NCBI GenBank assembly: GCA_050084515.1
Contig: CM114273.1
Coordinates: 11,966,001-12,030,000 of the forward strand
Reading direction: 5' to 3'
DNA from: Blasia pusilla
Taxonomy: Eukaryota > Marchantiophyta > Marchantiopsida > Blasiales
Length of the DNA: 64,000 nucleotides
Both the position numbers and the translations under genes were made by a program. Each line of letters begins with the position of its first letter. Position 1 is the first letter of the stretch. This document shows positions 54,375-64,000 of the stretch, piece after piece. The notes below the pieces were generated by a model. It had not been told where the DNA came from and made no database searches. It saw only the letters and a program-made list of their open reading frames with translations.

Positions 54375-55841
54375 CTACAAACTCTGATCTCCTCCACATG
54401 CAATGCCCGGAACCACGCTCGATGCTGTGGCTATCATCTCCTGGTGTACCTGCAAAACATCCCAAGAAGTCCAAGGGTGTCTCTCTCGATCTCCCCTGGT
54501 GTGTCGATCTCCTCGGGTCGCGCCCCCAACCACTTCCTCCATCATCTTGGTAGGCATGGGGCTCACCAACGCAACCGCTATGATCTGTCGTGATCTTATC
54601 CGACGTTGCTTAGCCACTCCCAAGCTGAAGATCCATGTCAAACAATTCAGGTCCATCGCCTGACCCAAGACATGGTGTCGGGATGCCTTTGATACTGACG
54701 GGACTGTCGTCACTCCTGGGGGAAATCCCATCGCCCGCTCTCTCTCGTTGGCGTTGGGCTCCACCAACCTCTAAACCTGGTCATCCCAAACCAAGCGAGG
54801 ACCGGCCTCCTTGTATGCATAGGAAGTGAGAAAACTCACAAATGTGGGAAAGGCTGCCCGTAGCCTGCCTACCCTGTTGACCACAGTCAACGGTGGTCGA
54901 TCATCATGCCTCACCACCTATGATCGAGGACTTGGATCCAGAATGGAATCCACTAACAAATGGGAGGGGCGCTCCACTCTCGCATACGCTCTCCGTAACA
55001 CCACATGGGGCACCAAGTTGGTCCACCATACACGTGGGCGATGGACTCTAGAACCTCCACTCGCCCCATCCAAGAACACTGATGGGCCAATCCTGGCACG
55101 CATCTGATGAGCACTCGTCACCACCCGAGACCTAGAGACTCCTAAGATGGGCACATTCTCCAGAATGTAGGCTGGAGAACAAGATTGGTGCTCTCGCAAG
55201 TGTCGTAAGACCCTCAACATCTCCCATAACAACCAGGACCGAGTATCAACCAACCCGCTGCCTCGTCCAGCACTCGATTGGCCCTGACATGGCCAACCAG
55301 AAATGTCCAAATCAATGGTCCCTACCCGCTCTAAGCCCTGCGCCCCCAACAACGAAATATCCCTCGGTAGGGAACTCTGGTATCCCTGTACCGCGAACGC
55401 AGACAATAAGTCAAGAAAACATAGGCGTAACTGCGCCATATGTCGTGAGATGTGTCTCGCAACATCATCACTCTCCACATACAGGTACTGTTGTACTCGC
55501 ACTCCTGCATGCAAAACAACAATTAACCTGGTGCTAATCCCTCCAAAGAGATCTAACACTCGAATACCCTCCTCCAAGGTACACCACAAAATGGGTGTGG
55601 TATCCAAGGGTGTCATCGTAGCACTCCATGCTACCTCGGGTTCCTCAGACCCGGCATGATCTGGTGCAAACGCCTCGCTCCACGCGGTTTGCACGTGCTC
55701 ATCTGCCAATCGTCGAAGCTCCTCAGTCGAGCCCCACAGCGGCACCTCTCCTCCACGGAATGATGCGGCTACCATAACACCCCTCTCCATAGAAATGTCA
55801 GGAACGGGAGTATCCTCTGCATGGACATGTCCCTCAATCAA
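54375..55841 (-). CDS. DNMT3-like cytosine-5 DNA methyltransferase domain (copy 7)
   Basis: The enzyme transfers methyl from AdoMet to cytosine C5. An open frame (55841-54918, 307 residues) shows motif I VLDLFGG (95-101), motif II with E123, motif IV PCQ (184-186, catalytic Cys185), motif VI ENV (228-230) and the RPR of motif VIII (268-270). The C-terminal part, in another frame (54767-54375), has ERERAMGFPPGV and SKASRHHVLG, matching the end of DNMT3/DRM proteins. Gene order I-IV-VI-VIII-C-term is that of DNMT3, not circularly permuted. It lies between protease and RT, so it belongs to the polyprotein. One stop plus frameshift at 54918 breaks this copy. Confidence 0.92.
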
Positions 55842-55899
55842 ATCACTAGGCCAAGTGATGGCCTTTGCTAAATCTTTGCTAAGGTCGCCATCTCTCCTG

Positions 55900-56974
55900 G
55901 CCGTTGCTCGATCACTGCACCTATGAATCGAACGGGTAATGAGCTAAGGCACCCATCACCTGACTGCCATCCTGGTCTGTAGGACGCTGACTCTTCTCAG
56001 TAATCTAGGGAAAACCCCATCGGGTATAACACTGCTCCACCAACCAAGACGTCGTAGGACTGTGCATCAGTCATTATCGCCTTGGCTCTCACCACAGACT
56101 CATCTATAGGATGTCTCGGGCGAATCCTCACCACGACCTCCTGTTGGGTGATATACTATGTGGTACTTGCTCCACCCAAGGATGTTTGTATCCGAAATGG
56201 ACAACGCTCCACGTCGGCTCTCGTCAAGCCCAATCCTCTGAATGACGCTTTCCCCAACATCAGGGGTGGCGCTCCTAAATCCAACAAGACGCGTTGCGGG
56301 CTAAAAGATCTACCTCCGAGACTCACCAACTGGAAGACCTCTCCTCGATTATCTAGCAACACAACACCAAGAGAAGCCATGGCACGCTCTATTGCGGGTC
56401 TATCGGGCATCTCCGCCATCCTAGCACCCGCAGCCTGCCATGAATCTGACGTAGACGGCCCGAGCATCCGCTCCAAGGGTAGGTCCATCACCTCGTGTGC
56501 AATCACCTCTAAACGTGATCTAGGAACTCGAACTCCACGCTCACATAGCGTAGCGGCCAGCCGAGAAGCCTCGGCAGGCGTACCCCCCAACGTCATAACA
56601 TCGGAAGCAGAAAATAAAAGAGCGTAGTACACAATGGTGGCCTCCCCCAACAATGTGCTCGACACATGCCCCTCCTGAGCATCAACAATAGGAGTCGTCG
56701 CACTCGCTTCTCTCATCGCCCTCCGTGCCTGCACACCAACAACGTCACCAACTCTCCAGGAACTCTGATCAGGACCCATCGATGGGGTCCTCATCACCTC
56801 AGACAACGTGAAAGACTGGGGAAGCCTAGTGTGTTTCCTGGCTTCCCCTGGCTGGGGATCTAACTTTGCGGCTGCTCCACATGTCACAACTGCGGCGGCC
56901 TCTATGTGGGCAACCCCGCACATCCAACCAGGATCCTCCATATCTCTGGCTGCTCCATATGATGTCGATGCCAC
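55900..56974 (-). CDS. Gag-protease linker and retropepsin-like protease (copy 7)
   Basis: A 272-residue open frame (56974-56156) has the linker MASTSYGAARDMEDPGW, a middle part and VLLDNRGEVFQLVSLGG followed by RVLLDLGAPPLMLG, where the active-site triplet reads DLGA (copy 1: DSGA). It continues to LTRADVERCPFRIQTSLGGASTT. The remaining protease strand (YDVLVGGAVLYPMGF) lies at about 56060-56000 after a break. The S-to-L change should abolish catalysis. Confidence 0.75.
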
Positions 56975-56989
56975 GGATCCGGTATCGGG

Positions 56990-58560
56990 TTATTTCAATG
57001 CCATAGCGGCAATATTCTCCTGTAGCTGATGTATCTGAGCAACCATCCTAGCCTCACGCCCGACATCTCCCTCGACGCGTCTAGGTGGTAGGATTCTACC
57101 TCCTCCATGGGAAGCTCCACCACCCTGTCGGGCAACTCCAGCTCCTCGTTTCCCAACGGCACCACCTGGTGCACGATCTCTAGGCCTACCCGGACCGGAG
57201 ACTCGCTCTGATGCCCTCTCTGGCCCTCGGTCCGGATGTAACTCAAGTTGTAAACTGAAACACATGGCGCGTGTATGACCATACCTCTGACAATAGTCAC
57301 ATTGATAACCTTCTGGTGCAGCACCATCTCCTCCTCCATGTTGAGGCACACGTCCATGACCCTGACGAGTGCAATCACGCTGATGATGGGCTCCACCACA
57401 TGACCAACAAGTAATAGTAGGCAGCTGATTCTGAGCCGCATATGAATGCGCAGGTCTCTGTGGCACGGCCTTCCGATATCCTCTCTGAGCTGGTGGTGCC
57501 ACAGTCGACCTATCTTGGAGTCCACGTTGCTGCACAGGTAGTGTAGACAATCGTGATTGCTCTCGCTTAGAACCCATGGTGGCTACGCTCTCCTCCGCCA
57601 TGTTGTGCTCAATGTTCTCGGCGGTCTCGAAAGCATCTCTCAACGTAGGGGAGGTGTTCATAAGAAGCACCCCTCCCGCACCCGTGTCCGCAGGGTCCGG
57701 TCCAACATCGCGTACCATGATTGGATAGCCTGAGCCTCTGTCACCCCCTGAGTGACGCTGATCGATCGGCGCAAGCGAGTGTAAGCCTCACGCAAACTCT
57801 CACCCGAGTGCCTCTGGAAGTCGTGGATGTTCCACAACTTCTCCGTCCGTACCCCCTGGTAGCTCGCCCTCAACTCAGCAAAGAACTCAACCATGGGGTT
57901 GAACCTGGGACGAACCCGACTAGACGGTGCAATTACTCCAATGCGAGTGACCCCTCCTAAAACATCACTAGTGGAAGAGGAAGTAGCCTCTCTTGACTCC
58001 TCCTCCTCATGTGGGAATGGCTCCATCCATGACACATAGTGTGGGTCGTAGTAGAGTTGCCATGCCTCAATCTCCTGGGCATATCTGTGGGAGAACTCAT
58101 GGTAATCGTCCATGGATGCCCCATCTAAATCCTGGAACATATCGTTCCATGCTGTAAACGGGTTGAACTGTCTAGAGTTCCTGGCCCATTGGGAGTCGCA
58201 CCAACTCCTAAACTCTGCTATGAAATCATGCAACTCAATCGTGCCTACTGCACCTGAAAACCTACGCGGTCCTCTACCCCGATTGTCCATCTTGTACGCC
58301 CAATTGGTAGGACCACTCACAATGTGTGGCGATGTGCTCACAAACTCCTCTAATTGCTCCCCCTCGTCTGAAGACGACGTAGAAGGAGATCGAGGTGGTC
58401 TCTCACGTGGAGACCCTCCAAACCTCACACCACTTTGGGTAAACCCTCCAGAGCTACTCTCAGGTCCACTACCTCGCCTCTCAAAATCCTGAAAGGACGC
58501 CGAGATGGACCTCGTGCTCCTCTCACACGATCACTCTCAACCTCGTGAGTAATCCCTCAA
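56990..58560 (-). pseudogene. Gag: capsid and two zinc knuckles (copy 7)
   Basis: Capsid frame 58428-57658: GPRRFSGAVGTIELHDF, MDDYHEFSHRYAQEIEAW, FFAELRASYQGVRTEKLWNIHDF, ESLREAYTRLRRSI, GVTEAQAIQSWYAMLD. A frameshift near 57670 leads to 57718-56990 with CWSCGGAHHQRDC (C-x2-C-x3-H-x4-C variant) and CDYCQRYGHTRAMC (canonical C-x2-C-x4-H-x4-C). A stop after IAAMALK separates it from protease in this copy only. The expected start codon reads ACG. It would form the RNA-packaging particle. Confidence 0.85.
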
Positions 58561-59663
58561 TCACTCATCCCAAACATGCGGCACTCGATCTACACTCTCC
58601 CTCCCTGAGACGTGTAACGTGCGGCAACAAGCGGCGTGGTGCGGCAAATCGACCTGGCTATCATCTCATCGACAACCTACCCTCAGCTTCGGACATCCCA
58701 CACAGGTCTATGTCCCCTAAACCACATACATAAATGATTGTCTCAGCATCCACACACCCAATATCCCCAAATAAACTACCCAAATCCCAGAATCCCTCAC
58801 ACCTGCAGGGTAAAGGACCAGAATGGGTAACCTGAACACATGTCGATGTCGCTCCTCAGCAACTGCAAATCTTGACCCCAACTTGGTCGTGGAGACAACT
58901 CCTCCAATCAACAAGTCATACTCCTCCCATATTGACGATGCTTAAAACTCCTTAATGGAAAGTGCGGTTCCAACGGAATGGTGCGGCGTTGCTCGCGGCA
59001 CGGAACGACTACGAACGGCACCGCCCTCGATGGTGGGATGCGAAACTTGGCGGCATACCCTCCTCAATCAACAATAAACCCACACTGTGCTCCACAATGA
59101 TGGTGTGGCTACGCGATCGAGACGGTGCGGTGCAACCACGAGCGGCACGGCGTGGCAATCGGCGGCGCGTTCTAGCTACGGGCGTCACGGCACGGTACTC
59201 GATCGTCGTCGAGCAGCTACCAATCACAACATAGCAGCATGAAATGAAAACTCAAACTCCATAACCAGAGGTCATCTACCATCACTGGTTGATGATGAAA
59301 CTTTGATGACGGTGGCGGCCAAACCAAAGTACGTAGTGGCAGCGCAAGTCAGAGAACCAACGGTGGTCGTGGAAGACCCTCCACTTTGTAATGGCGGCAA
59401 TGGCAACCAAAGGGTGGACAACGGCCGCATGCAGCTCTGAGCAACGCTTGGCAATAGCAACGGCCGACGGTGGTTGGTGGACGGTCGACCGTTGACGGTG
59501 ACGGTTGACCGTTGACCATCAACGGTGACGGTTGATCATTGACCGATGATGATGACTATGACGGCGACGGCCGCCGCCGGCGTGGCGGCTGGTTTAGGGT
59601 TTGAACAATTTAACCCTAGAAATCGCCTAGCAATGGCAGTTTTGCAAGATTGACCATAACTTT

Positions 59664-59879
59664 TTACTCGCAACTCCAAATTGCGCACCCTTTTTGTACA
59701 ATGTGTACAACTTCACGATCTATAATAATGTCTAAAACTATTTGGAATTGGACATTCCAGTAAAAACCAGCAGGGATTGTCGTAAAGCCCAATGTATCTT
59801 TCTCTTGCACAAAATTTGGCAGCGCTTCCGCGCTGATTTCTCCCAGCCAAAATGTAAAACCTGTAAAAATACAAATCAC
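59664..59879 (-). other. Second leader frame with the AEALPNF motif (copy 7)
   Basis: A 71-residue frame starts MICIFTGFTFWLGEISAEALPNF and is matched by the copy 5 leader (MICVFTGLQF...). The shared AEALPNF arises from the second copy of the GCGGAAGCGCTGCC motif 135 bases downstream of the first, so the leader holds an old internal duplication. Confidence 0.4.
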
Positions 59880-59942
59880 TAAGCTTCATGGTGCTCCCGA
59901 GAGCACCAGCATGGGGCAACCCTCCCCCATAATCAATCCCTA

Positions 59943-60110
59943 TCAGAAATTGGGCAGCGCTTCCGCGCGCCACTCTTCCACACGAAAAATCCGCAAATGC
60001 AAAGAACAATCAAAGCAGCCCTTGCTTTGGTGAGCACTCCCATGAATCGCTGAACGGGGAACATCGTCCCCAACTTGCAAAAACAGCGAGTGACCATCGA
60101 GCTCCCCCAT
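59943..60110 (-). CDS. Conserved leader ORF, 55 codons (copy 7)
   Basis: It opens with ATG at 60110-60108 and ends TGA. The peptide starts MGELDGHSLFLQVGDDVPRS and ends RAEALPNF. It is the counterpart of the copy 4 frame at 33232-33062. In copy 1 a frame at about 4260-4170 gives a related CDVLCVIF...LWAEALSVF. Copy 6 has a frameshifted version (61559-61750). It lacks signal or domain features. Conservation of the frame rather than of base identity alone is suggestive, not proof. Confidence 0.5.
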   Translation of the reverse strand: MGELDGHSLFLQVGDDVPRSAIHGSAHQSKGCFDCSLHLRIFRVEEWRAEALPNF

Positions 60111-60140
60111 GAAGCTCTCTCACTCTCTCATTCTCTTTGT

Positions 60141-60653
60141 AAAGTAAGATCCAATCTCTCTCTACACCATCTCTCACCATAGCTCTCAAAGGTGTGCCCT
60201 CTTTTTCAAGTCAAACCAAACCCACTCTCCTAATGAGAGGCTTGGGTTACACTCACAAGGCAAGGGACCATAGCTCCGCCGCCTCATGCCAAGAGGTTCA
60301 ACAAAGAGAGAATGAGCTCTCAAGCTCTCTCTCCTTGAGGTATACCCCTCCCCTCTCCCAAGCTCTCTCCATGGTAACCTATTCTCCCAAGTCACCTCCT
60401 TGGCTCTTGACTTGATGTAGGAAGTCAAGGGCCACTTACCTAAAATAGAAAGTCGATCATATACTCAAAATGGTACTTACCTAAAATAGTAAGTTCCTCA
60501 ATATGGCTCCAAATGAGCCGAAACGAAGGGAAAACCTGCTCTCTCAGGTTCCTCGAGGCCTCAGCACGTCATCCTCGATCTACTGAGCGTGTCCTCCACT
60601 ACTCACAAAGGCGCTCTACTAGACCTTACTGATCTATCCTAAAAGATGTGACA
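60141..60653 (-). repeat. 5' terminal core (A1) of copy 7, 513 bp
   Basis: It begins TGTCACATC at the left junction with copy 6 (on the minus strand) and ends CTTACTTT at 60141, after which comes leader, not the 128-bp repeat found after the 3' core. It aligns with 51337-51846 over its length. Confidence 0.9.
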
Positions 60654-60654
60654 T

Positions 60655-60935
60655 TTGCTATCCGATGTTCTCTTATTAGAGGGATACGATGGTATGATTT
60701 GGAAGCACCATGTGCGTAACTGCGCTCAATGTCACCTTCTTAACATTGACTGTATAGTTCATCCAAGCTTAGCAGTGGTTCTTGTAGACTTACCTTGCAT
60801 GTTGTGTGGTTCTACATGTGGTTCCACCATGATGTTAGTCTATGATGGATGTTCGAGAAGATGACACAGGGCATGTTTGACGCCACCTCTCACTAGGGTT
60901 TCCTCAAGGACGATGACTGTGCCCTAGATGTACAT
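60655..60935 (+). pseudogene. Integrase tail with PHD finger (copy 6, after the insertion)
   Basis: It continues the frame broken at 51208: VLLLEGYDG, WKHHVRNCAQCHLLN, then PCMLCGSTCGSTMMLVYDGC (third ligand Cys changed to Tyr), a stop where Trp of GWH should be, HRACLTPPLTRV and CPRC after a one-base loss. Ligands span 60796-60931. At the position of the copy 2/7 TAG this copy has CAA. Confidence 0.75.
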
Positions 60936-61029
60936 AGAATAGAGACTACTCATAGATTCAAACTTGTATGTGTGATATGGATGACAAGAAGGCGACTAAC
61001 AATGGGGCCACATGAGCACATGGCTATCA

Positions 61030-61540
61030 TGTCTATTAGGATAGATCAACAAAATCTAGTAGAGTGCCTTCGAAGATACTAGAAGACAGCCTCAGGAGGT
61101 TGAGGATGACCTGCTGAGGTCACGGGTAACCTGAGAGAGCAGGTTTCTCGTTTGTTTCAGCTCATTTGGAGCCATATTGAGGAACTTATAATTTCGGGTA
61201 AGTTACCCTTTTTTGGTATAGTTGACTTTCCACTTTTGGAAGTGGTCGTTGACTCGCTATAACAGGTCAAGAACCAAGGAGGTGACCTGTGAGCACAAGT
61301 TACCATGGAGAGGGCTTGGGAGAGGGAAGGGGATATAGCTCCAAGAGAGAGAGCTTGAGAGTTCATTCTCTCTTTTTGAACCTCTTGGCGTAAGGCGGCG
61401 GAGCTATGGTCCTCCTTGCCTTGTGTGTGTAATCCAAGCCTCATTAGGAGAGTGGGTTTGGTTTGACATGAGAGAGAGTGCACACCATGGAGAGCTTGGT
61501 GTGAGACCTTGTTGTTGTGATGAGAGATTTGATCGATTTA
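61030..61540 (+). repeat. Terminal core after copy 6
   Basis: About 511 bases match the copy 7 core in reverse orientation. It starts TGTCTATTAGGAT (lacking a few bases of TGTCACGTC...TTAGGAT) directly after a deletion that removed most of the 3' UTR and B1. It is followed by leader sequence, not by B2. Confidence 0.8.
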
Positions 61541-61755
61541 CAAAGAGAGAATGAGGATTTGAGAGCTACAATGGAGGAGCTTGCTGGTGATCGCTGTTTG
61601 TTGCAAGTTGGAGACCGTGTTCCCTCTTCATGGCTCACGGGAGTGCTCATGGGAGCAGGAACCATTCATTTGATGTCATTTCTTGCTGATTTTTTGTACG
61701 GGAGAGTGGTGTACGGAAGCGCTGCCCAAATTTTGGTAGAGATTGAGTATGGGGG
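61541..61755 (+). other. Leader fragment following the copy 6 core
   Basis: It matches the copy 7 leader just inside A1 (CAAAGAGAGAATGAG, TTGCAAGTTGGAGAC, ACGGAAGCGCTGCCC) and stops at 61755, where minus-strand copy 8 begins. Position after a 3' core means two units in tandem or a circle-type junction. Confidence 0.75.
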
Positions 61756-64000
61756 CCAACTCCACGCTCACATAAAATAGTGACAAGTCAAAAAACCTCG
61801 GCGGATGTACCTCCCTACGTCGTAACATCGGAAGCTAAAAACCATGGAGCATGGTACATTGTAGTGATCGCAACATTCTCGATGGATGCTCCCATTGAGC
61901 GTTAGCAATAGAAGTCATTGCACTCATGGATGGGGTCCTCATCACCTTGGACAGAGTAAAAGAGTGAGGAAGCTTATTCTATTTCTTGGCTTCCCCTATT
62001 TTTGGATCCAACTCTACAACTGCTCCATATGTAACAAAAATGGTTGCCTCCATTTGTGCAGCCTCGCACATCCAACCATAATCCTCCATGTCTCTAGCTG
62101 CTCCATATGATGTCGATGCCACTAATGCGGCATAGGGTAATCTCAATGCCATAGTGGTAGTCTGTTGTTGCAATGGCTCTATCTAAGTTGTCATCCTTGC
62201 CTCATGCCTCAAGTCTCCCTCGACTTGTCTAGGTGGCGGACCTCTACCTCCTCCATGGGTATATCTACCAACCCCACGGGAAAACCCAACTCCTCGTTCC
62301 CCAATAAGACCAATTAGCGCACGACCTCTAGGCCCATCTAGACTACCAACTCGCTCTAGTTCTTTCTCTGGCCCTTGATCCAGATGTTACTCAAGGTATA
62401 AGCTAAAACACCTAGCGCGTGTATGACCATATCGCTCTTAATGGTCATAGTGATAGACTCCTCGTATGGTGCAGACCCATCTCCTCCTCCACGTTGAGGC
62501 ATCCGTCCATTACCTTGGTAGGTGCAATCCTATTGGCGATGGGCTCCACCACATGGCCAACAAATAACTCCTTGTGATTGTTGTTGCTCCGCGTATGATG
62601 GCATAGTCCTCTATGGCACATGCTCACAATAACCTCCATGAGTTCGTGGTGCCACACTCCTCGCTTGAAATCCACGTTGTTGCACTGATGGTGTAGGAAA
62701 TCGTGGTTGCTCTCACGCATGACTCATGGGTGCTACACTCTCCTCAACCATGTTGCGCTAAATGCAGTATGCTATCTCAAACATATACCTCAACGTAGGT
62801 AAGGTGCGCATTGGAAGTACCGCATCCCTCACCTCTTTATGCAGGTCTCGTTCTAGCATCCCATACCATGCTTGAACAATCTAGGCCTCTCTCATCCTTA
62901 AGTGACACTAATCGGAAAATGTAGGTGAGTAAATGCCTCCCGCAAACTCTCCCTTGTGCGCCTATGGAAGTGGTGGATGGTCCAAAACTTCTCAATCCGT
63001 ACCTCCTAGTAGCTCCTCCGCAACTCCGCAAAGAATTCAACCTTGGGGTTGAACCTAAGACGAACCTGACTGGATGATGCAATTGCTTTAGTGGCAAAGG
63101 AAGTAGCCCCCCTAGCTATTCCTCCTCATCTGGAAATGGTTGTGTTCATGATATATAATGTGGGTCATAGTAGAATCTCCAAGCCTCAATCTCGGGTGCG
63201 TTTCTTTGGGAAAACTGATGGCAATTGTCCGTGGGTGCCCCCTTTAGATGTTGAAACATCCGGTTTCATGTTATGAAAGGGTTAGATTCTCTAGAGTTCC
63301 TGGCCCTATATGAATCATACCAACTCCTAAACTCCGCAAGGAAGTTATATAACTCTATGGTACCCACAACTCCCCAAAAATCTACGAGGTCCTCTACCTC
63401 GGTTGTCCATCTTGTATGCCCAGACGGTAGGACCACTCACTATTGTGGTGATGCACTAACATAATCCTCTACGCCCTCTTCCTTTTCTGAGGATGATACC
63501 AAAGGAGTTCTAGGAGGTCCCTCACGTGGAGACCCTAAAAACCTCGCGCCACTCCACGTAAAACCTCTAGAGCTACTCTTACGCACACCACCTTGCATCT
63601 CAAAGTCCGGAAAGGACGCCATGATGACCCTCATGCCCCTCTCACATGATCGCTCTCACTCTCGTCATTAATCCCTCACTCACCCACGCTAAACATGCGG
63701 CATTTTATCTATACTCGATCTCACTTAGACGTGTACCCTGCGGCAACAAGTAGTGTGGTGCGGCAAATCGACTATTGTCCTATCGTCTCATCGACAGATT
63801 ATACCCGCAACTTTGGACATCCCTTATCTCCCCTAATCTCATATGTCAATGATGCTCTCAACATTCACAAAACCCAATATCCCCAAATAACTACCCAATA
63901 CTTGAAAATCCCTTACACGTGTAGGGCAAAAGAAGAGAATAGGTAACTTGAACAATGTTAGTGTCGCTTCTCAATAATTGCAAACCTCAACCCCAACTTG
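61756..64000 (-). mobile_element. Ty3-type DNMT/PHD retrotransposon, copy 8 (gag part, runs off the right edge)
   Basis: On the minus strand: leader (64000-63660), gag (63634-62180) and gag-protease linker down to 61756, where it meets copy 6 leader head to head. Pol is absent. It differs from copies 4, 5 and 7 by many indels and is strongly decayed. Confidence 0.8.
62180..63634 (-). pseudogene. Gag (copy 8)
   Basis: The frame begins at 63634 with ATG (MRVIMASFPDFEMQGG), matching the N-terminus of copy 5 Gag. Capsid pieces follow with frame changes (about 63460-62850). The zinc-knuckle region at 62560-62400 keeps parts of CWPCGGAHRQ-like and C..YGHTRARC-like sequence. There are several stops, so it is not functional. 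Confidence 0.65.

Larger units (their letters stand above)
58561..60140 (-). other. 5' leader of copy 7, about 1.6 kb
   Basis: The long leader between A1 core and gag has GTTGACGGTGACG-type degenerate tandem words (59460-59545), a GC-rich CGG/CCG patch (59555-59590), two copies of the motif GGCAGCGCTTCCGCGC (59818 and 59953) and the leader ORF (59943-60110). Candidate roles are packaging, priming or translational control. None is proven. Confidence 0.7.
51209..60653 (-). mobile_element. Ty3-type DNMT/PHD retrotransposon, copy 7, both ends present, 9445 bp
   Basis: This is the reference copy of the window. It starts TGTCACATC at 60653 (minus strand) and ends GCGCACGACA at 51209, inserted into the integrase tail of copy 6. 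Order: core A1 (60653-60141), leader, gag, protease, DNMT, RT, RNase H, short integrase remnant, PHD finger, 3' UTR, repeat B1 (51976-51849), core A2 (51846-51337), repeat B2 (51336-51209). The two cores differ at a small fraction of positions, so insertion is not very recent. The integrase catalytic core is deleted. Gag-Pol appears to be a single frame ancestrally. Confidence 0.92.
46003..61755 (+). mobile_element. Ty3-type DNMT/PHD retrotransposon, copy 6, interrupted by copy 7
   Basis: Plus-strand order is protease (from 46003), DNMT, RT, RNase H and integrase up to 51208. After copy 7 (51209-60653) it resumes with the integrase tail, PHD finger, short 3' UTR, core (61030-61540) and then leader (61541-61755). 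Across the insertion the sequence continues from CGATATCTTG (51199-51208) to CTATCCGATGTTCTC (60658 on), with a probable 4-bp target duplication CTTG/TTTG. Gag is missing at the left. Confidence 0.88.

Noticed and set aside
54375-55841. DNMT domain as an independent host methyltransferase gene
   Set aside because: Every copy lies between protease and RT in the same orientation, without introns or promoter, so it belongs to the element.
51209-60653. Classification as a DIRS/Ngaro element from the end structure
   Set aside because: Ngaro-type elements encode a tyrosine recombinase; here retropepsin and DDE integrase domains are present, so the family is Ty3-type with unusual ends.

Overview
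This window looks like nuclear DNA of a streptophyte, most likely a seed-free land plant (bryophyte, lycophyte or fern). The reasons are one intron-containing plant family-1 UDP-glycosyltransferase gene with a textbook PSPG box, a CACTA (En/Spm-type) DNA transposon, Ty3-type LTR retrotransposons and an R2-like non-LTR element. The species cannot be fixed from the sequence alone. No rRNA or tRNA gene, bacterial operon or CRISPR array was seen.

Most of the window is eight copies of one retrotransposon family, called copies 1-8 here. Read across copies, the gene order is leader - gag (capsid, two zinc knuckles) - retropepsin - DNMT3-like cytosine-5 DNA methyltransferase - reverse transcriptase - RNase H - integrase (H2C2 plus DDE core) - PHD finger. 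A DNA-methylation writer and a likely histone-tail reader in one transposon is the most striking content of the window. Copy 7 (51209-60653, minus) is the only copy with both ends. It sits inside copy 6 (plus; 46003-51208 and 60654-61755), whose PHD region resumes after it. All copies are damaged by stops, frameshifts or deletions.

Layout: 1-4400 copy 1 (minus, diverged subfamily, runs off the left edge); about 4600-4812 a CACTA-end remnant; 5005-8623 copy 2 (plus); 8624-13160 copy 3 (plus, same diverged subfamily as copy 1); 13440-17700 a low-copy island with the UGT gene; 17700-20000 AT-rich DNA; 20838-24325 a decayed R2-like non-LTR retrotransposon (plus); 24330-25975 unassigned; 25979-33415 copy 4 (minus); 33416-46000 copy 5 (minus), split by a 5.3-kb non-autonomous CACTA element (38928-44259, TSD AAT); 46003-61755 copy 6 with copy 7 nested; 61756-64000 copy 8 (minus, runs off the right edge).

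Three further patterns stand out. First, the family's ends do not behave as simple LTRs: a ~510-bp block (core) is followed by the leader at the 5' end, while the 3' end reads 128-bp repeat - core - 128-bp repeat, like the split direct repeats of Ngaro/DIRS elements. Second, five near-perfect short-loop inverted repeats sit at or beside breaks in element homology, suggesting snap-back repair. Third, the leader carries a conserved 55-56-codon reading frame not explained by known Ty3 genes.
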